Of a stretch of 64,000 nucleotides of DNA, positions 18,418 to 27,277 are shown piece by piece. The notes beneath the pieces are model-generated. The model was not told the origin of the DNA and ran no database searches. It was given only the letters and a program-made list of their open reading frames with translations. A program made the translations under genes and the position numbers. Every line of letters starts with the position of its first letter. Positions within the stretch are counted from its first letter, which is position 1. Location of the stretch: positions 1 through 64,000 of the forward strand of contig CAMCUC010000009.1 in assembly GCA_945878875.1 (NCBI GenBank), written 5' to 3'. Origin of the DNA: Rhizobium sp. Q54 (GTDB taxonomy: Bacteria > Pseudomonadota > Alphaproteobacteria > Rhizobiales > Beijerinckiaceae).

Positions 18418-19428
18418 GTGCTTGGTGTATTTCTCGCTTTATGTTCAGCCGCAACGTTCGCCCTGAACAACACGTTTGCGCGCCGCGGGGTCCTTACAGG
18501 CTCTGCGGTGCAGGCGCTTTCGATCTCGGTGCCGATTGGCGTCCCGATGTTTTTCCTCGGTGCGCTGGTTACGTCGAGCCTTGGCTGGTTATTTGAATTT
18601 TCATTGCGTTCCTGCATTTTTCTGGCGCTTGCGGGCATCGTCCATTTTGTCTGGGGCCGCTATTGCAATTATCGCTCGGTGAAAGCCATCGGGTCCAACC
18701 TTGCGGGGCCGTTGCAGGAATCCAGCGTCTTGATTGCATTGGCGCTGGCCGTTGTGGTTCTTGGCGAAGCGATCACACCGCTCAAAGCCGTCGGCATTTT
18801 CCTCGTGCTGATGGGTCCGGCGCTCGCGGTCCAGATCGGCAAAAAGAAAGCGCTGGAGCCCAGCAAGGAAACGAATCCGGACAACAAGCCCAAGCCCGCC
18901 TTCCAGCCGCTTTATGCGGAGGGTTACTTGTTCGCCGGGCTATCTGCTTTGGGCTATGGCACGAGCCCCATTCTCGTGCGTGCGGCGCTTGAGGAGGCAA
19001 GTCCGGGCGCGAGCCTTGCGGGCGGTCTGATCTCTTATGGCGCGGCCAGTCTCGTCGTTTTGATCGTCATCATTGCAAGCGGACAGATTGCAGACGTGCG
19101 CAAAATGTCGGCCTCAAACGCCAAATGGTTTAGCGCGGCGGGGCTGATGGTCGGCCTGTCGCAAATGCTGCGCTACCTCGCGCTTTCGATGGCGCCGGTC
19201 TCTGTTGTGGCGCCGATCCAGCGGCTTTCCTTGCTGTTTCGCATGTTGTTCAGCTATATCTTCAATCGCGAGCATGAAGTGTTCAGCGCGCGCCTGCTTG
19301 CAGGCACGCTGGTCTCGCTGTTTGGCGCGCTGCTATTGTCGATCAGCACGGACGTGATCGCGAGCGTTTTACCTCTGCCGGAATGGCTTTTACGCATCGC
19401 CGCGATGTCGTGGAGCCTCGGACGCTAG
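18418..19428 (+). CDS. DMT-superfamily (EamA-type) transporter
   Basis: 336 residues starting at GTG 18418, with a purine-rich GCGGAGAG upstream. Ten predicted helices form two EamA-like halves (residues about 1-140 and 165-320) with a charged linker rich in Lys and Pro between them. The family exports amino acids, nucleobases or metabolites. It may be co-transcribed with the preceding binding protein (49 nt gap). The last 39 bp are shared with the opposing bciB gene, an unusually deep convergent overlap. Confidence 0.8.
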   Translation: MLGVFLALCSAATFALNNTFARRGVLTGSAVQALSISVPIGVPMFFLGALVTSSLGWLFEFSLRSCIFLALAGIVHFVWGRYCNYRSVKAIGSNLAGPLQESSVLIALALAVVVLGEAITPLKAVGIFLVLMGPALAVQIGKKKALEPSKETNPDNKPKPAFQPLYAEGYLFAGLSALGYGTSPILVRAALEEASPGASLAGGLISYGAASLVVLIVIIASGQIADVRKMSASNAKWFSAAGLMVGLSQMLRYLALSMAPVSVVAPIQRLSLLFRMLFSYIFNREHEVFSARLLAGTLVSLFGALLLSISTDVIASVLPLPEWLLRIAAMSWSLGR

Positions 19429-20652
19429 CTCGCACTTTGCAGGGGGAAGCTCGCTGACTTCGGGCTTGAGGCTATACGGCGCGACAAGCGACCAGATGTG
19501 TGCGGGGATCATGTTGCGCATGCTACGCGGCTTTTGCTGGCGCAGGTGCAGAACGGTCTCGACCGCTTTCATCTCGATGCGCGCACGCGCAAACTCAAGA
19601 CCCCGCGGGCCGATTTTCGGCATCAGATAGCCAACAATCGGGCGCAGCCAGTTTGGCATCGAGCGCAGCGGCAGGCCACCGGCCGCGCGCGCGACATTGG
19701 CGAGGAAACCCTTGACGGCGCCTTGTCGTTTACCCCTGCTTCCCAGCGGTTTTGTGAGTAATTGCGCGCCCAGCAGGTCAAGCAATTCCTCGCCGCGCAC
19801 ATTGCGTACGAGTAGCCATTGGTCGCCTTCGCCCGCCATATAGCCGACCGTGATATCGGCGAGAACGTTTGTATAATCGACGCAGGTGCGGCAGGTCAGC
19901 GGGAAAAAATCTCCCGGCAGTTTCGAAATCGGCAATTGCAGGAAGGGTATTTCTTGTTTGCGCCCATCGGTAAATCGCAGCTCGACATGATAATCGGCGC
20001 GAAATTCGAGATAAGTTATGGTGTCTGGATCTTCCGCCAGCAGGCCAAGAAACGTGTGAAAATTCGCCGTCGTCGTATTGTCGGAACAGGGGGTTCCGAT
20101 GACGTAGAGCTTCTCGAGGTCCAGCTCGTGCTCCAGCGCGCGCAGCGCATAGACTTGGCACGGTATGCCGATGATTGCGATGCGTTTGTAGCCGCTGGCG
20201 CGTGCTGGCTCCAGCAGGCCCAATAGCGGCGCATAGCCCATGCGCATGCCGCGACAGAACGCCATGCCCGTCGCTTTAGTGACGATGACGGGCACTGGCT
20301 TCCAGCGGTCTTGCGGATCGGGCGCCATGGTCAGAACGGCATCGACCGCGCCGACTTCCAGAAGGCGCTCTGCAAGGCGTGTCGTAATTCCAGTCCATTG
20401 CGCGCCTGTCGCGGGCGGGGCGAGCGACGCGCGCAGCATGCGGCGGAAGGGCCCGAAAAAGATTTCGTCAGGGCGGTTTGGGTCGCGTGCGCGCCCGTGA
20501 ACTTTCGCCTCCAGCGCAGGATAATCTGGCTTGATGAATTGGCACGCACGCCCGCAGGCTTGCGGCTCGCTGGTGCGGGAGATCCCGCAATCCGTACAAA
20601 GCCCGCGCGGCGCCGCCGGCGCTTGCGGGGGAGCCCAATATGGCGTGTCCAT
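19390..20652 (-). CDS. bciB: Ferredoxin-dependent divinyl (proto)chlorophyllide 8-vinyl reductase BciB-like
   Basis: 420 residues of the FrhB/FpoF (F420-hydrogenase beta-subunit) family. The sequence follows cyanobacterial BciB (Slr1923) closely as remembered: N-terminal iron-sulfur cysteines 19, 22, 33 and 37 (CTDC, CGRAC), GAQWTGI near residue 83, the IGIPCQVYALRALEHEL segment, LYVIGTPCSDNTT, a CRTCVDYTNVLADITVGYM block and IGPRGLEFAR near the C terminus. BciB reduces the 8-vinyl group of (bacterio)chlorophyll precursors with ferredoxin and uses FAD and [4Fe-4S] centres. It is not in a photosynthesis cluster here. A related non-photosynthetic reductase remains possible. Confidence 0.78.
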   Translation of the reverse strand: MDTPYWAPPQAPAAPRGLCTDCGISRTSEPQACGRACQFIKPDYPALEAKVHGRARDPNRPDEIFFGPFRRMLRASLAPPATGAQWTGITTRLAERLLEVGAVDAVLTMAPDPQDRWKPVPVIVTKATGMAFCRGMRMGYAPLLGLLEPARASGYKRIAIIGIPCQVYALRALEHELDLEKLYVIGTPCSDNTTTANFHTFLGLLAEDPDTITYLEFRADYHVELRFTDGRKQEIPFLQLPISKLPGDFFPLTCRTCVDYTNVLADITVGYMAGEGDQWLLVRNVRGEELLDLLGAQLLTKPLGSRGKRQGAVKGFLANVARAAGGLPLRSMPNWLRPIVGYLMPKIGPRGLEFARARIEMKAVETVLHLRQQKPRSMRNMIPAHIWSLVAPYSLKPEVSELPPAKCELASEAPRHRGDA

Positions 20653-20729
20653 CAGCCTGTTTCCTGAAGCTTGGTTTTTTAATTATGGCACAGGCATGGG
20701 TCTGGCCGTAGCGCTTTTTGCCCATGAAA

Positions 20730-20758
20730 AAGGGCGGCTGCATGGTGCAGCCGCCCTT
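20730..20758. terminator. Terminator after the DEAD-box helicase gene
   Basis: A perfect 13-bp stem (20730-20742 with 20746-20758) closes a TGG loop. The A-run at 20727-20731 gives a U-tract for minus-strand transcripts. It separates the helicase gene from bciB on the same strand. Confidence 0.85.
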
Positions 20759-20782
20759 GTAAAATGACGTGCCTGGCCGCGA

Positions 20783-22852
20783 TCAGCTCGACGGACGGAA
20801 CTTCTTCTTCGGCTTGCTGTCCCAATCGCGCGGAGCGGGTGCTGGCGCGGCTCCGCGGGTGTCAGGCCCGCGTGAATCCTTGTTGAAAGGCTTCTTGGAA
20901 TAGGGCTTTGCAGCGAAGTCTTTCTTGGGACCAAAATCCTTCTTGGGGCCAAAGTCCTTCTGCGGATAGTCTTTCTTTGCAAAGTCCTTCTTTACGAAGT
21001 CAGACTTCGGAGCGTCGTTGTTGTCGAAGCTCTTCTTGTCGAAGTCTTTCTTGGGATATTCCTTCTTCGCATAATCCTTCTTCACGAAGTCCGGCTTCAC
21101 GTAACCGGAGCCCGGCGCGTCCGACTTGCCGCCGCTCTTGCGCAATTCCTGCACGGTGCCCGCTGCGGGCTGGATGTTCACGTTCTCGTCGTCGGATGAT
21201 TTGCGCACCGAGGCCATGAATTTTGCGGCCACGGATTCGATGATCTCGAACTTCGTCTCGCGATCAAAAATCTTGATGACGCCGATCTCGTTCTTGGTCA
21301 CATGTCCGAGGCGGCAGATCACCGGCAAGATCCATTTTGGATCGGCGTTGTTGCTGCGGCCCACGTTCATGCGGAACCAGACCATGGGCTCGCTGGAGCG
21401 CTGCGAATAGGACTTGTCGACGACGGCTTCGCCCGAACCGGGGAATTCGCCGCGCTCGCGTCGCTCTTCACGGGCGCGTTTGTCGGGGCGTTCGCGCTCG
21501 CGGGCAGGGCGCTCGGGACGCTCGCGTCGCTCGGGGGCGCCGCCAGCATCAAACAATTCTTCAGGGGCGGGCAAGCGTGCGCGATACATGCGCACCAGGG
21601 CGCCGGCGATCTCTTCCGCAGTGCGATCAGCCATCAACATTTGGGTGAGCGCCAGATCTTCTTCCGTGCTTGGCTCGGTGAAGATAGGGTCTTCCTTCAT
21701 GCGCTGCTGGTCGGCGAGGCGTATTTCCTCGGCGGTCGGCGGGTTGCCCCACAGCACGTCGATGCGCGCCTGTGCGATCAGGCCTTCCGCTTTGCGGCGC
21801 TTGGTGTAGGGCACCAGCAAGACGCAAATGCCCTTGCGGCCAGCGCGGCCTGTGCGCCCGCTGCGATGAAGGAGCGTGTCGCGATCATTTGGCAGTTCGG
21901 CATGAATGACAAGCTCGATGCTCGGCAAATCAATGCCGCGCGCAGCAACGTCGGTCGCCACGCAAACGCGGGCGCGCCCGTCGCGCAGGGATTGCAGCGC
22001 ATGGGTGCGCTCGCTCTGCGAGTACTCGCCCGACAACGCGACGGCGGAAAAACCGCGCTCCAGCAGGCTTGCATGCAGATGGCGCACCGCTTCGCGCGTC
22101 TGGCAGAAGATGATGGCGCCGCGCGCTTCAAAATTGCGCAGCACGTTGACGCACGCATGCTCGATCTCATTGGGCGCGATGCGAATGGCGCGATAGTCGA
22201 TATCGCCATGCGGCTGGCTCTGATCGACGGTGTCGATGCGGAACGCGTCGTTCTGGTAGCGGCGCGCAAGGTTTGCGATGTCGCGCGGAATGGTGGCGGA
22301 GAACAAAAGCGTGCGCTTTTCTTGCGGCGTGGAGTCAAGAATGAACTCCATGTCTTCACGAAAGCCCAGATCGAGCATTTCGTCGGCTTCGTCCAGCACG
22401 ACAGCGCGCAGGGCGCTCACGTCAAGGCGATTGCGCTCCAGATGGTCGCGCAAGCGTCCGGGCGTGCCGACCACAATGTGGCAACCGTCTTCGAGCGCGC
22501 GCGCTTCGCGGCGCACGTCCATGCCGCCGATGCAGGCGCAAACGCGCGCGCCGGTTGCGCCATAGAGCCATATCAGTTCGCGCTGCACCTGCATGGCGAG
22601 TTCGCGCGTGGGCGCTATCACCAGAGCCAGCGGCGCGCCCGGGGCGCCCATGCGCTCTTCGCCAGCCAGCAGCGTGGTGGCAAGCGCAAGGCCGTAGGCG
22701 ACGGTCTTGCCGGAGCCGGTCTGCGCGGAGACCAGCAGATCACGGTCTTCAGCTTCAGGCTGCAAGACGGCGGCCTGAACGGCGGTGGGCTCGGCATAGC
22801 CTTTTTCAACAAGGGCGCGCTCGAGACTTGGATTCGTAGAGGGAAAGGGCAT
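20783..22852 (-). CDS. DEAD-box RNA helicase, DeaD/CsdA type, with repeat tail
   Basis: 689 residues. The helicase core has motif I AQTGSGKT (43-50), PTRELA (81-86), GTPGR (129-133), DEAD (154-157), SAT (185-187) and HRSGRTGRAG near residue 320. A DbpA-like RNA-binding domain lies at about 490-555 (WFRMNVGR through FEIIE). The acidic/basic ERPERPARERER linker precedes it. The last 100 or so residues consist of short Lys/Asp/Phe/Tyr units (KKDF, KKDY, KKEY, KKSF) that probably remain disordered and contact RNA. Such helicases unwind structured RNA in ribosome assembly, mRNA turnover and cold adaptation. Confidence 0.92.
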   Translation of the reverse strand: MPFPSTNPSLERALVEKGYAEPTAVQAAVLQPEAEDRDLLVSAQTGSGKTVAYGLALATTLLAGEERMGAPGAPLALVIAPTRELAMQVQRELIWLYGATGARVCACIGGMDVRREARALEDGCHIVVGTPGRLRDHLERNRLDVSALRAVVLDEADEMLDLGFREDMEFILDSTPQEKRTLLFSATIPRDIANLARRYQNDAFRIDTVDQSQPHGDIDYRAIRIAPNEIEHACVNVLRNFEARGAIIFCQTREAVRHLHASLLERGFSAVALSGEYSQSERTHALQSLRDGRARVCVATDVAARGIDLPSIELVIHAELPNDRDTLLHRSGRTGRAGRKGICVLLVPYTKRRKAEGLIAQARIDVLWGNPPTAEEIRLADQQRMKEDPIFTEPSTEEDLALTQMLMADRTAEEIAGALVRMYRARLPAPEELFDAGGAPERRERPERPARERERPDKRAREERRERGEFPGSGEAVVDKSYSQRSSEPMVWFRMNVGRSNNADPKWILPVICRLGHVTKNEIGVIKIFDRETKFEIIESVAAKFMASVRKSSDDENVNIQPAAGTVQELRKSGGKSDAPGSGYVKPDFVKKDYAKKEYPKKDFDKKSFDNNDAPKSDFVKKDFAKKDYPQKDFGPKKDFGPKKDFAAKPYSKKPFNKDSRGPDTRGAAPAPAPRDWDSKPKKKFRPSS

Positions 22853-23099
22853 GAAGTTTAAGGCCGAACCAGGAGAATGGGGTTAAGATCTTCCAGCGCT
22901 GGCCATTTAACCTGCATGCGCCTTAAAACCGGTGTGTCGATGTTTGGCGTTTAGTCCGGTCGCACGCCCTGCGCGAGCAGGGGCGGAACGGCCCGATCTT
23001 TCGGGCCAAAATTCGATCTTGATGCAATAGACCCTAAGCAGCCTGGTCACAAGTGCAGATGCGTCTGCTAGCCTGAGGCAAATCAGGAAAGGGAAGACC

Positions 23100-23642
23100 T
23101 TGGACGCAATCGTCGCCGCTCTGGCGCTCCAGCAGGACCATTGTTTCTCGAAATCGCCCGTCCGGGAGTTTGTGCTGCGCGCCGGCCATGGCGTTGAAGG
23201 AGACGCCCACGCAGGCGTCAAGGTCAAGCACCGTTCGCGTGTGGCCAAAGATGCAAGCGCGCCCAATTTGCGGCAGGTGCATCTGATTGCGCAGGAGCTG
23301 CTCGACGAGCTGCGCGCTGCGGGTTTTGCGGTTGCGCCTGGCAGCCTTGGCGAAAACGTCACCACGCGCGGGCTGGCGCTGATCGACCTCCCGCAAGGTT
23401 CCCGGCTGCGGTTGGGAGATGCGGCGGTGATTGAAATTACTGGACTTCGCAACCCGTGCAAACAGCTCGATCAGTTCCAGAAGGGACTGATGGCGGCAAC
23501 GCTGGATCGGGATGCGGAAGGTAGCCTCGTCCGCAAGGCGGGCGTGATGGGGGTCGTGCTGGCGGGCGGAATCGTTCGGGCCGGGGATGCAATCTGTCTG
23601 GAGCTTCCGCCGGAACCGCACAGGCCGCTGGAGCCTGTATGA
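23100..23642 (+). CDS. MOSC-domain protein
   Basis: 180 residues from a TTG start at 23100, supported by AGGAAAGGGAAG immediately upstream. Single MOSC domain: HGVEGDAHAG near residues 35-44, VKHRSRVAKD, GSLGENVTTRGLAL (about 81-94) and the conserved Cys of RNPCKQLDQF (about residue 120), which in the family handles sulfur or the molybdenum cofactor. Stand-alone YiiM-like MOSC proteins act in Mo-dependent N-hydroxylate reduction or sulfur transfer. No molybdoenzyme gene is nearby. Confidence 0.85.
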   Translation: MDAIVAALALQQDHCFSKSPVREFVLRAGHGVEGDAHAGVKVKHRSRVAKDASAPNLRQVHLIAQELLDELRAAGFAVAPGSLGENVTTRGLALIDLPQGSRLRLGDAAVIEITGLRNPCKQLDQFQKGLMAATLDRDAEGSLVRKAGVMGVVLAGGIVRAGDAICLELPPEPHRPLEPV

Positions 23643-23683
23643 CTGCAAAAGGGCGGCCTTTGGAGCTGCCCCGTTGCGTTGGC

Positions 23684-23920
23684 CTATTCTTTCGGCGGCG
23701 CGGGGCTTGCGCTCAAGATCGTGTGCGCGCCCTCTGTCTGATCCTGCACCGAGACGTTGAGGCGCGGGAAGGCGTCCGAAATCTTGCGCCCGGCGGCGAT
23801 GGCGGATTCGGCGTCCTGATAGGAAGCCTTGCGCTGTCCGTCGACGCTCAGCACATAGCGGCTTTCATGGGTGAAACTGCGCGGCTTGCGCTGTTCCGAG
23901 GCTCTGTTTTCGTCGTCCAT
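23684..23920 (-). CDS. Small conserved-type hypothetical protein
   Basis: 78 residues from ATG 23920, which has GGAGAG upstream; a longer start at 23962 lacks a comparable site. The chain is hydrophilic, with no signal or membrane segment: a charged N terminus, a beta-strand-like RYVLSVDGQRKASYQD, then an amphipathic ESAIAAGRKISDAFP helix and another strand (LNVSVQD). This layout resembles small proteins common in Rhizobiales, but I recognise no named family. It is convergent with the MOSC gene, 41 nt apart. Confidence 0.55.
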   Translation of the reverse strand: MDDENRASEQRKPRSFTHESRYVLSVDGQRKASYQDAESAIAAGRKISDAFPRLNVSVQDQTEGAHTILSASPAPPKE

Positions 23921-24111
23921 GGGGCTCTCCAGGGTTTGGCGGCGATATGTTGACGGCCACACGATCTGGGACCTTTTCGCTTTATAGCACCTAAAGTCCC
24001 GCGTCGTGAACGTTAGCCAAATAAAAGCCAGGATCGCCTCACAAACATGCTAGAAGAAGAATAACGCTATGCGGCGCGCGCAGGGGCGCAGCCCGGCAGG
24101 AGAGCAAGGCG

Positions 24112-24255
24112 ATGGCCAAGGGTCAGGCGAAGAGCAACAAGGAAGTCAAGAAGCCCAAGGCGGACAAGAATGTCTCCAAGGGCGTAGGGTCAGCCTACAA
24201 GCAGGCGCAAGGCAAGGGTGGCAGCCTTGTGGATTCCTCAGGCCGCAAAACCTGA
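24112..24255 (+). CDS. Very small Lys-rich protein (47 aa)
   Basis: ATG 24112 has AGGAGAG nine bases upstream. The 47-residue product starts MAKGQAKSNKEVKKPKADK and ends in a Gly/Ser-rich SLVDSSGRKT. It is strongly basic, with no membrane segment. Similar tiny Lys-rich proteins starting MAKGQxxSNKExKKPK are common in Rhizobiales and have no known function; a nucleic-acid contact is plausible. A hairpin terminator follows. Confidence 0.65.
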   Translation: MAKGQAKSNKEVKKPKADKNVSKGVGSAYKQAQGKGGSLVDSSGRKT

Positions 24256-24335
24256 GCATAGCTCTTTAGCGTCAAGGGCTGCGTGGCATCGCACCGGCAA
24301 GCCGTGAACCTGATGATAACTGGATTTCTTACAAG

Positions 24336-24370
24336 AAAGGGCGACGGCAGTTCTCCTGTCGTCGCCCTTT
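24336..24370 (+). terminator. Terminator after the Lys-rich small gene
   Basis: A 15-bp stem with one G-U-type pair (24336-24350 with 24356-24370) and a five-base loop, ending in CCCTTTTCGTTT. It lies about 80 bases after the 47-codon gene and before the DUF6481-type gene. Confidence 0.75.
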
Positions 24371-24505
24371 TCGTTTGCGCTCAAAGCTTCGTTTTGCGCG
24401 CAATCATCTATCTTTCGTCGCCCTGACGCGCGGGGCACTAGCGCATACCCGCATGGATACGCTAGAAGCCCCACGGAAGACCTTTGACAATCAACTGGGA
24501 TGATA

Positions 24506-24895
24506 ATGAGCAGTTTTAGAGCCCCCGACCTCAAGCAGCGCCAGTCGAGCGCAGTCGCAGCCAAGCAGGCCTTGTTGGAAAAATTTCGTACCGCCTCCGA
24601 TGATCCTGCCGCCGCTGAGCGCGCAGCCGAACGTGCGGCGATCGCCAAGGCCCGGGCCATTCGCGAGGAAGAGCGGGCCGCGGCCAAGGAGATTCGCCGC
24701 AAGGAGCTGGCCGAGGAAGCGCGACTTGAGGCGCTGCGCTCCGAGGAAATGAAGCGCGAGGCGCAAGCCGCTGAAGCCTTGGTCGCCGAACAGGCAGAGC
24801 AGGAAAAGCTGGCTTTGCTGGCCGAACAAAAGGCCGCCCGCGATGCGCGCTACGCTGCCCGCAAGGTCGCCAAGAAGGAACGCCGCAAAGGCTAG
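24506..24895 (+). CDS. DUF6481-type charged coiled-coil protein
   Basis: 129 residues from ATG 24506; an ATG two codons upstream is equally possible. It begins SSFRAPDLKQRQSSAVAAKQALLEKF and then runs as one long Ala/Glu/Arg/Lys-rich helix (residues about 35-115), ending in a basic RDARYAARKVAKKERRKG tail. The pattern matches DUF6481, small cytoplasmic proteins of alphaproteobacteria with no defined function. It is flanked by terminators on both sides, so it is transcribed alone. Confidence 0.75.
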   Translation: MSSFRAPDLKQRQSSAVAAKQALLEKFRTASDDPAAAERAAERAAIAKARAIREEERAAAKEIRRKELAEEARLEALRSEEMKREAQAAEALVAEQAEQEKLALLAEQKAARDARYAARKVAKKERRKG

Positions 24896-24913
24896 TTCCC
24901 GGCGAACCCGGCG

Positions 24914-24949
24914 AAAAAGGGCGCTCGCTGAAAAAGCGGGCGCCCTTTT
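24914..24949 (+). terminator. Terminator after the DUF6481-type gene
   Basis: AAAAAGGGCGCTCGCT (24914-24929) pairs with AAGCGGGCGCCCTTTT (24934-24949) with one G-U-type pair, followed by a T-rich run (CTTTTG). Confidence 0.8.
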
Positions 24950-25024
24950 CTTTTGCCATGAGGGGGATGGAGCCGCAGCAAAGCTGTGGCGTGCGCGCGG
25001 ACTATCAGCTAATCATCAAGGCTC

Positions 25025-26734
25025 ATGCTGTCTCTTGCGTGGTCAAACAGCGTATTTCGGGCGGGCGAATTCTATATGGCTGCATTCTTGGCGCTGCTTG
25101 CGAGCATAGGCGCATTTGGCGTCGCAGAGCGCAAAACGGAATATCTTTTTTTCGGCCTGACCGCCTTCGCCGCGCTGATCTCGATGATCCTGCTAATCGT
25201 GAACGATCTCCAGATATCGATTGCGCTGGCCAGTATTATGGCCGCCGCCATCATTGGAACGTCCGGCTTCAAGTTCAAACTCAGCGGCTTCAAGCTGGCG
25301 GCCTCCGATGTGCCGCTGTTGTTTGCGGGCACGATGCGTTTTGTGTTCGTCCAATATCGGCGGATGGTGATCCTGTTCCTTTTCTGCGGCTTGTGCCTTG
25401 TCGCCGCAGCCGTCTCCATGTTGACGAGCGTCACCAAAACGCATTTGCCGCTGGAGCATCGCTTAAGCCTGCTTACTTTGTCGATTGGCGTTTGCGGGCT
25501 GACCTATTGGGCGACAGGCGTTGCGGAAAAAACGCGGGCGGCGCTCAATCAAAATCATTCGTTCTTTTCGAGCTTCATCGCCTCGCTCGTGCAATCGTGT
25601 TCCTGGCGCGCTGCGGGCGTGCTGAAAATGAGCGACATCGCCAGCATTGGCCTGCCTTTATGCGCGCCGATAAAAGCGCGTTGCGCGCGTTTTCCCGATG
25701 TTCTTATCATCCAGCATGAATCGGTGTTTGATCCGCGCACCTATGGCCTGCCGATTGAGGCTGACATCGCGAACTTCCTGTCTCCCGGCCATGGATTGCA
25801 CGGCGGGCTCAACGTCGACATTTTTGGCGGCGGTTCGTGGCAATCTGAATTCAGTCTGCTGACCGGCCTTTCCAGCGCCAGCTTTGGGCGCGATTCTTAT
25901 CATCTCTACAAGCGCGGCGCCGGCCGCTTCGCCCATAGCCTGCCCGATAGTTTGGGCAAGCTGGGGTATGATACGATGTTGGCGGCGGCCTGCCGTCGCG
26001 ACTTTCTCAATTACGAAAAATTCTACGCCTCCATAGGCATGCAACAGCGCGTCTTTACCGACGATCTGCCTGCCCCGTTTGATCTTGAGGCTTTCGAGAA
26101 AACCAGCTCGGACGCGATGTTTCTGGATGCGGCGGTGGATCTGCTTGCAAAACAGCGCGACGCCAAGTCCGGCCCGCAATTTCTCTATGCCTTGACCAAT
26201 TTCAACCACGGCCCGCACGACGTGGAGCGCACCGCGCCGGGCATGTTTGACACACAGCGCGCCTTTGCGCAGGCGAGCCTGCCCGATGCGCAATATGTCG
26301 AATATTACGCGCGCCTCTGCGAGACAGCCGCAACATGGCGCGCGATGAAGGCGCGGCTCTCCAGCCGCCATCCTGATCGCCCAATGCTGATCCTGCATTA
26401 CGGCGACCACCAGCCGGTGATGGTGCGTCGCATTCAGCAACATTTACGTCGGCCCGAGCTTGCCGGGCGCCAGTTCCGCACGTTCTACGCAATCGAGACG
26501 CTCAACATGGAGCAGGGCGCGATAGCGTGCGGGCGGGGCGCCGATCTCGACATCGCCTGCCTGAGCACGCTGGTGCTGCAACAGGCCGGGCTGCCGCTGG
26601 ATGGCGTGTTCGCCACCCGCGCCAGCCTGTTTGATGAATGCGGGGACGGCTACTTCCTGTCGACATCGGAACGCAAGCGACGTTTTCATCGCACGCTTGT
26701 AGATGCCGGCCTGATAAAGCTTGAACCCGTCTGA
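25025..26734 (+). CDS. LtaS-like sulfatase-fold membrane phosphotransferase
   Basis: 569 residues. Four or five helices in residues 1-165 are followed by a periplasmic alkaline-phosphatase-fold domain. Active-site elements: HESVFDP (metal-binding Glu, about residue 230), the nucleophile block GGGSWQSEFSLLTGLS (about 275-290), NFNHGPHD (about 395) and YGDHQP (about 460). In LtaS the nucleophile aligning with the Ser of GGSW is Thr; a Ser at this place is chemically possible. The family transfers phosphoglycerol or phosphoethanolamine from lipids to envelope glycans. The gene stands alone after a terminator. Confidence 0.78.
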   Translation: MLSLAWSNSVFRAGEFYMAAFLALLASIGAFGVAERKTEYLFFGLTAFAALISMILLIVNDLQISIALASIMAAAIIGTSGFKFKLSGFKLAASDVPLLFAGTMRFVFVQYRRMVILFLFCGLCLVAAAVSMLTSVTKTHLPLEHRLSLLTLSIGVCGLTYWATGVAEKTRAALNQNHSFFSSFIASLVQSCSWRAAGVLKMSDIASIGLPLCAPIKARCARFPDVLIIQHESVFDPRTYGLPIEADIANFLSPGHGLHGGLNVDIFGGGSWQSEFSLLTGLSSASFGRDSYHLYKRGAGRFAHSLPDSLGKLGYDTMLAAACRRDFLNYEKFYASIGMQQRVFTDDLPAPFDLEAFEKTSSDAMFLDAAVDLLAKQRDAKSGPQFLYALTNFNHGPHDVERTAPGMFDTQRAFAQASLPDAQYVEYYARLCETAATWRAMKARLSSRHPDRPMLILHYGDHQPVMVRRIQQHLRRPELAGRQFRTFYAIETLNMEQGAIACGRGADLDIACLSTLVLQQAGLPLDGVFATRASLFDECGDGYFLSTSERKRRFHRTLVDAGLIKLEPV

Positions 26735-26743
26735 GCGCAGCTT

Positions 26744-27082
26744 TTAGCGATTAAGCAGCGCGGCGAGCATATAAAGCAAGGTCCACAGCGTGGCGTAACC
26801 GCCGATCAGCAGCCCCTTGTCCGAGCGATTCAGCAATCGCTGCATGCGGGCCTCGTCACGCAAGAGCCACCAGAACATCGCAAACGCGCCAGCGGTCGCC
26901 CAGAAGCCCGTGAGCAGGAAAAGCACGTTGAGCGAAGTGGTGAGGCCGACGATGGGGCTGTCGATCAGACTGAAGAAAGGAAGCGCGGACAGTAATGGCC
27001 AGGCGGCAAGAAACGGGAAGACGATTATCCATGCGCTGGCCTGAATTGTTTTTTGCTTTAGATTTGTAACTGCGGACGCCAT
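26744..27082 (-). CDS. Small inner-membrane protein, unknown function
   Basis: 112 residues from ATG 27082, five bases after GGGAAG; the adjacent ATG at 27085 is an alternative. Three predicted helices (about residues 10-32, 40-62 and 85-108) surround a charged loop with LLRDEARMQRLLNRSDKG. No family is recognised. It is convergent with the LtaS-like gene at 10 nt. Confidence 0.55.
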   Translation of the reverse strand: MASAVTNLKQKTIQASAWIIVFPFLAAWPLLSALPFFSLIDSPIVGLTTSLNVLFLLTGFWATAGAFAMFWWLLRDEARMQRLLNRSDKGLLIGGYATLWTLLYMLAALLNR

Positions 27083-27277
27083 CATCGCTTCCCTGAGTAA
27101 TGGACAGTGAATGCTGTCCATTTATCCTGACATTATCCCAGCGTCCGCCGGGTGGAAAGGGCGTGCATCGTCGAGCGTCAGCGCAAATGTCACGCTGGCG
27201 TCCGCCTGCACGCTTTCGCAAAGGGAACCGCTTTATCAAGATCCCGTTGCCTCGCCTTACAGGCGATGGAGATCGTG

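Noticed and set aside
20880-21110. Tandem short repeats resembling a small repeat array or CRISPR
   Set aside because: They encode the Lys/Asp/Phe tail of the helicase in frame, vary in length and have no spacer-repeat order.
21302-22861. A 519-codon open frame antisense to the DEAD-box helicase
   Set aside because: It mirrors a strongly conserved helicase; the translated product has no recognised motif and the frame is a high-GC shadow.
25658-26443. A 261-codon antisense frame in the LtaS-like gene
   Set aside because: The sense strand has all sulfatase-fold motifs; the antisense product matches nothing known to me.
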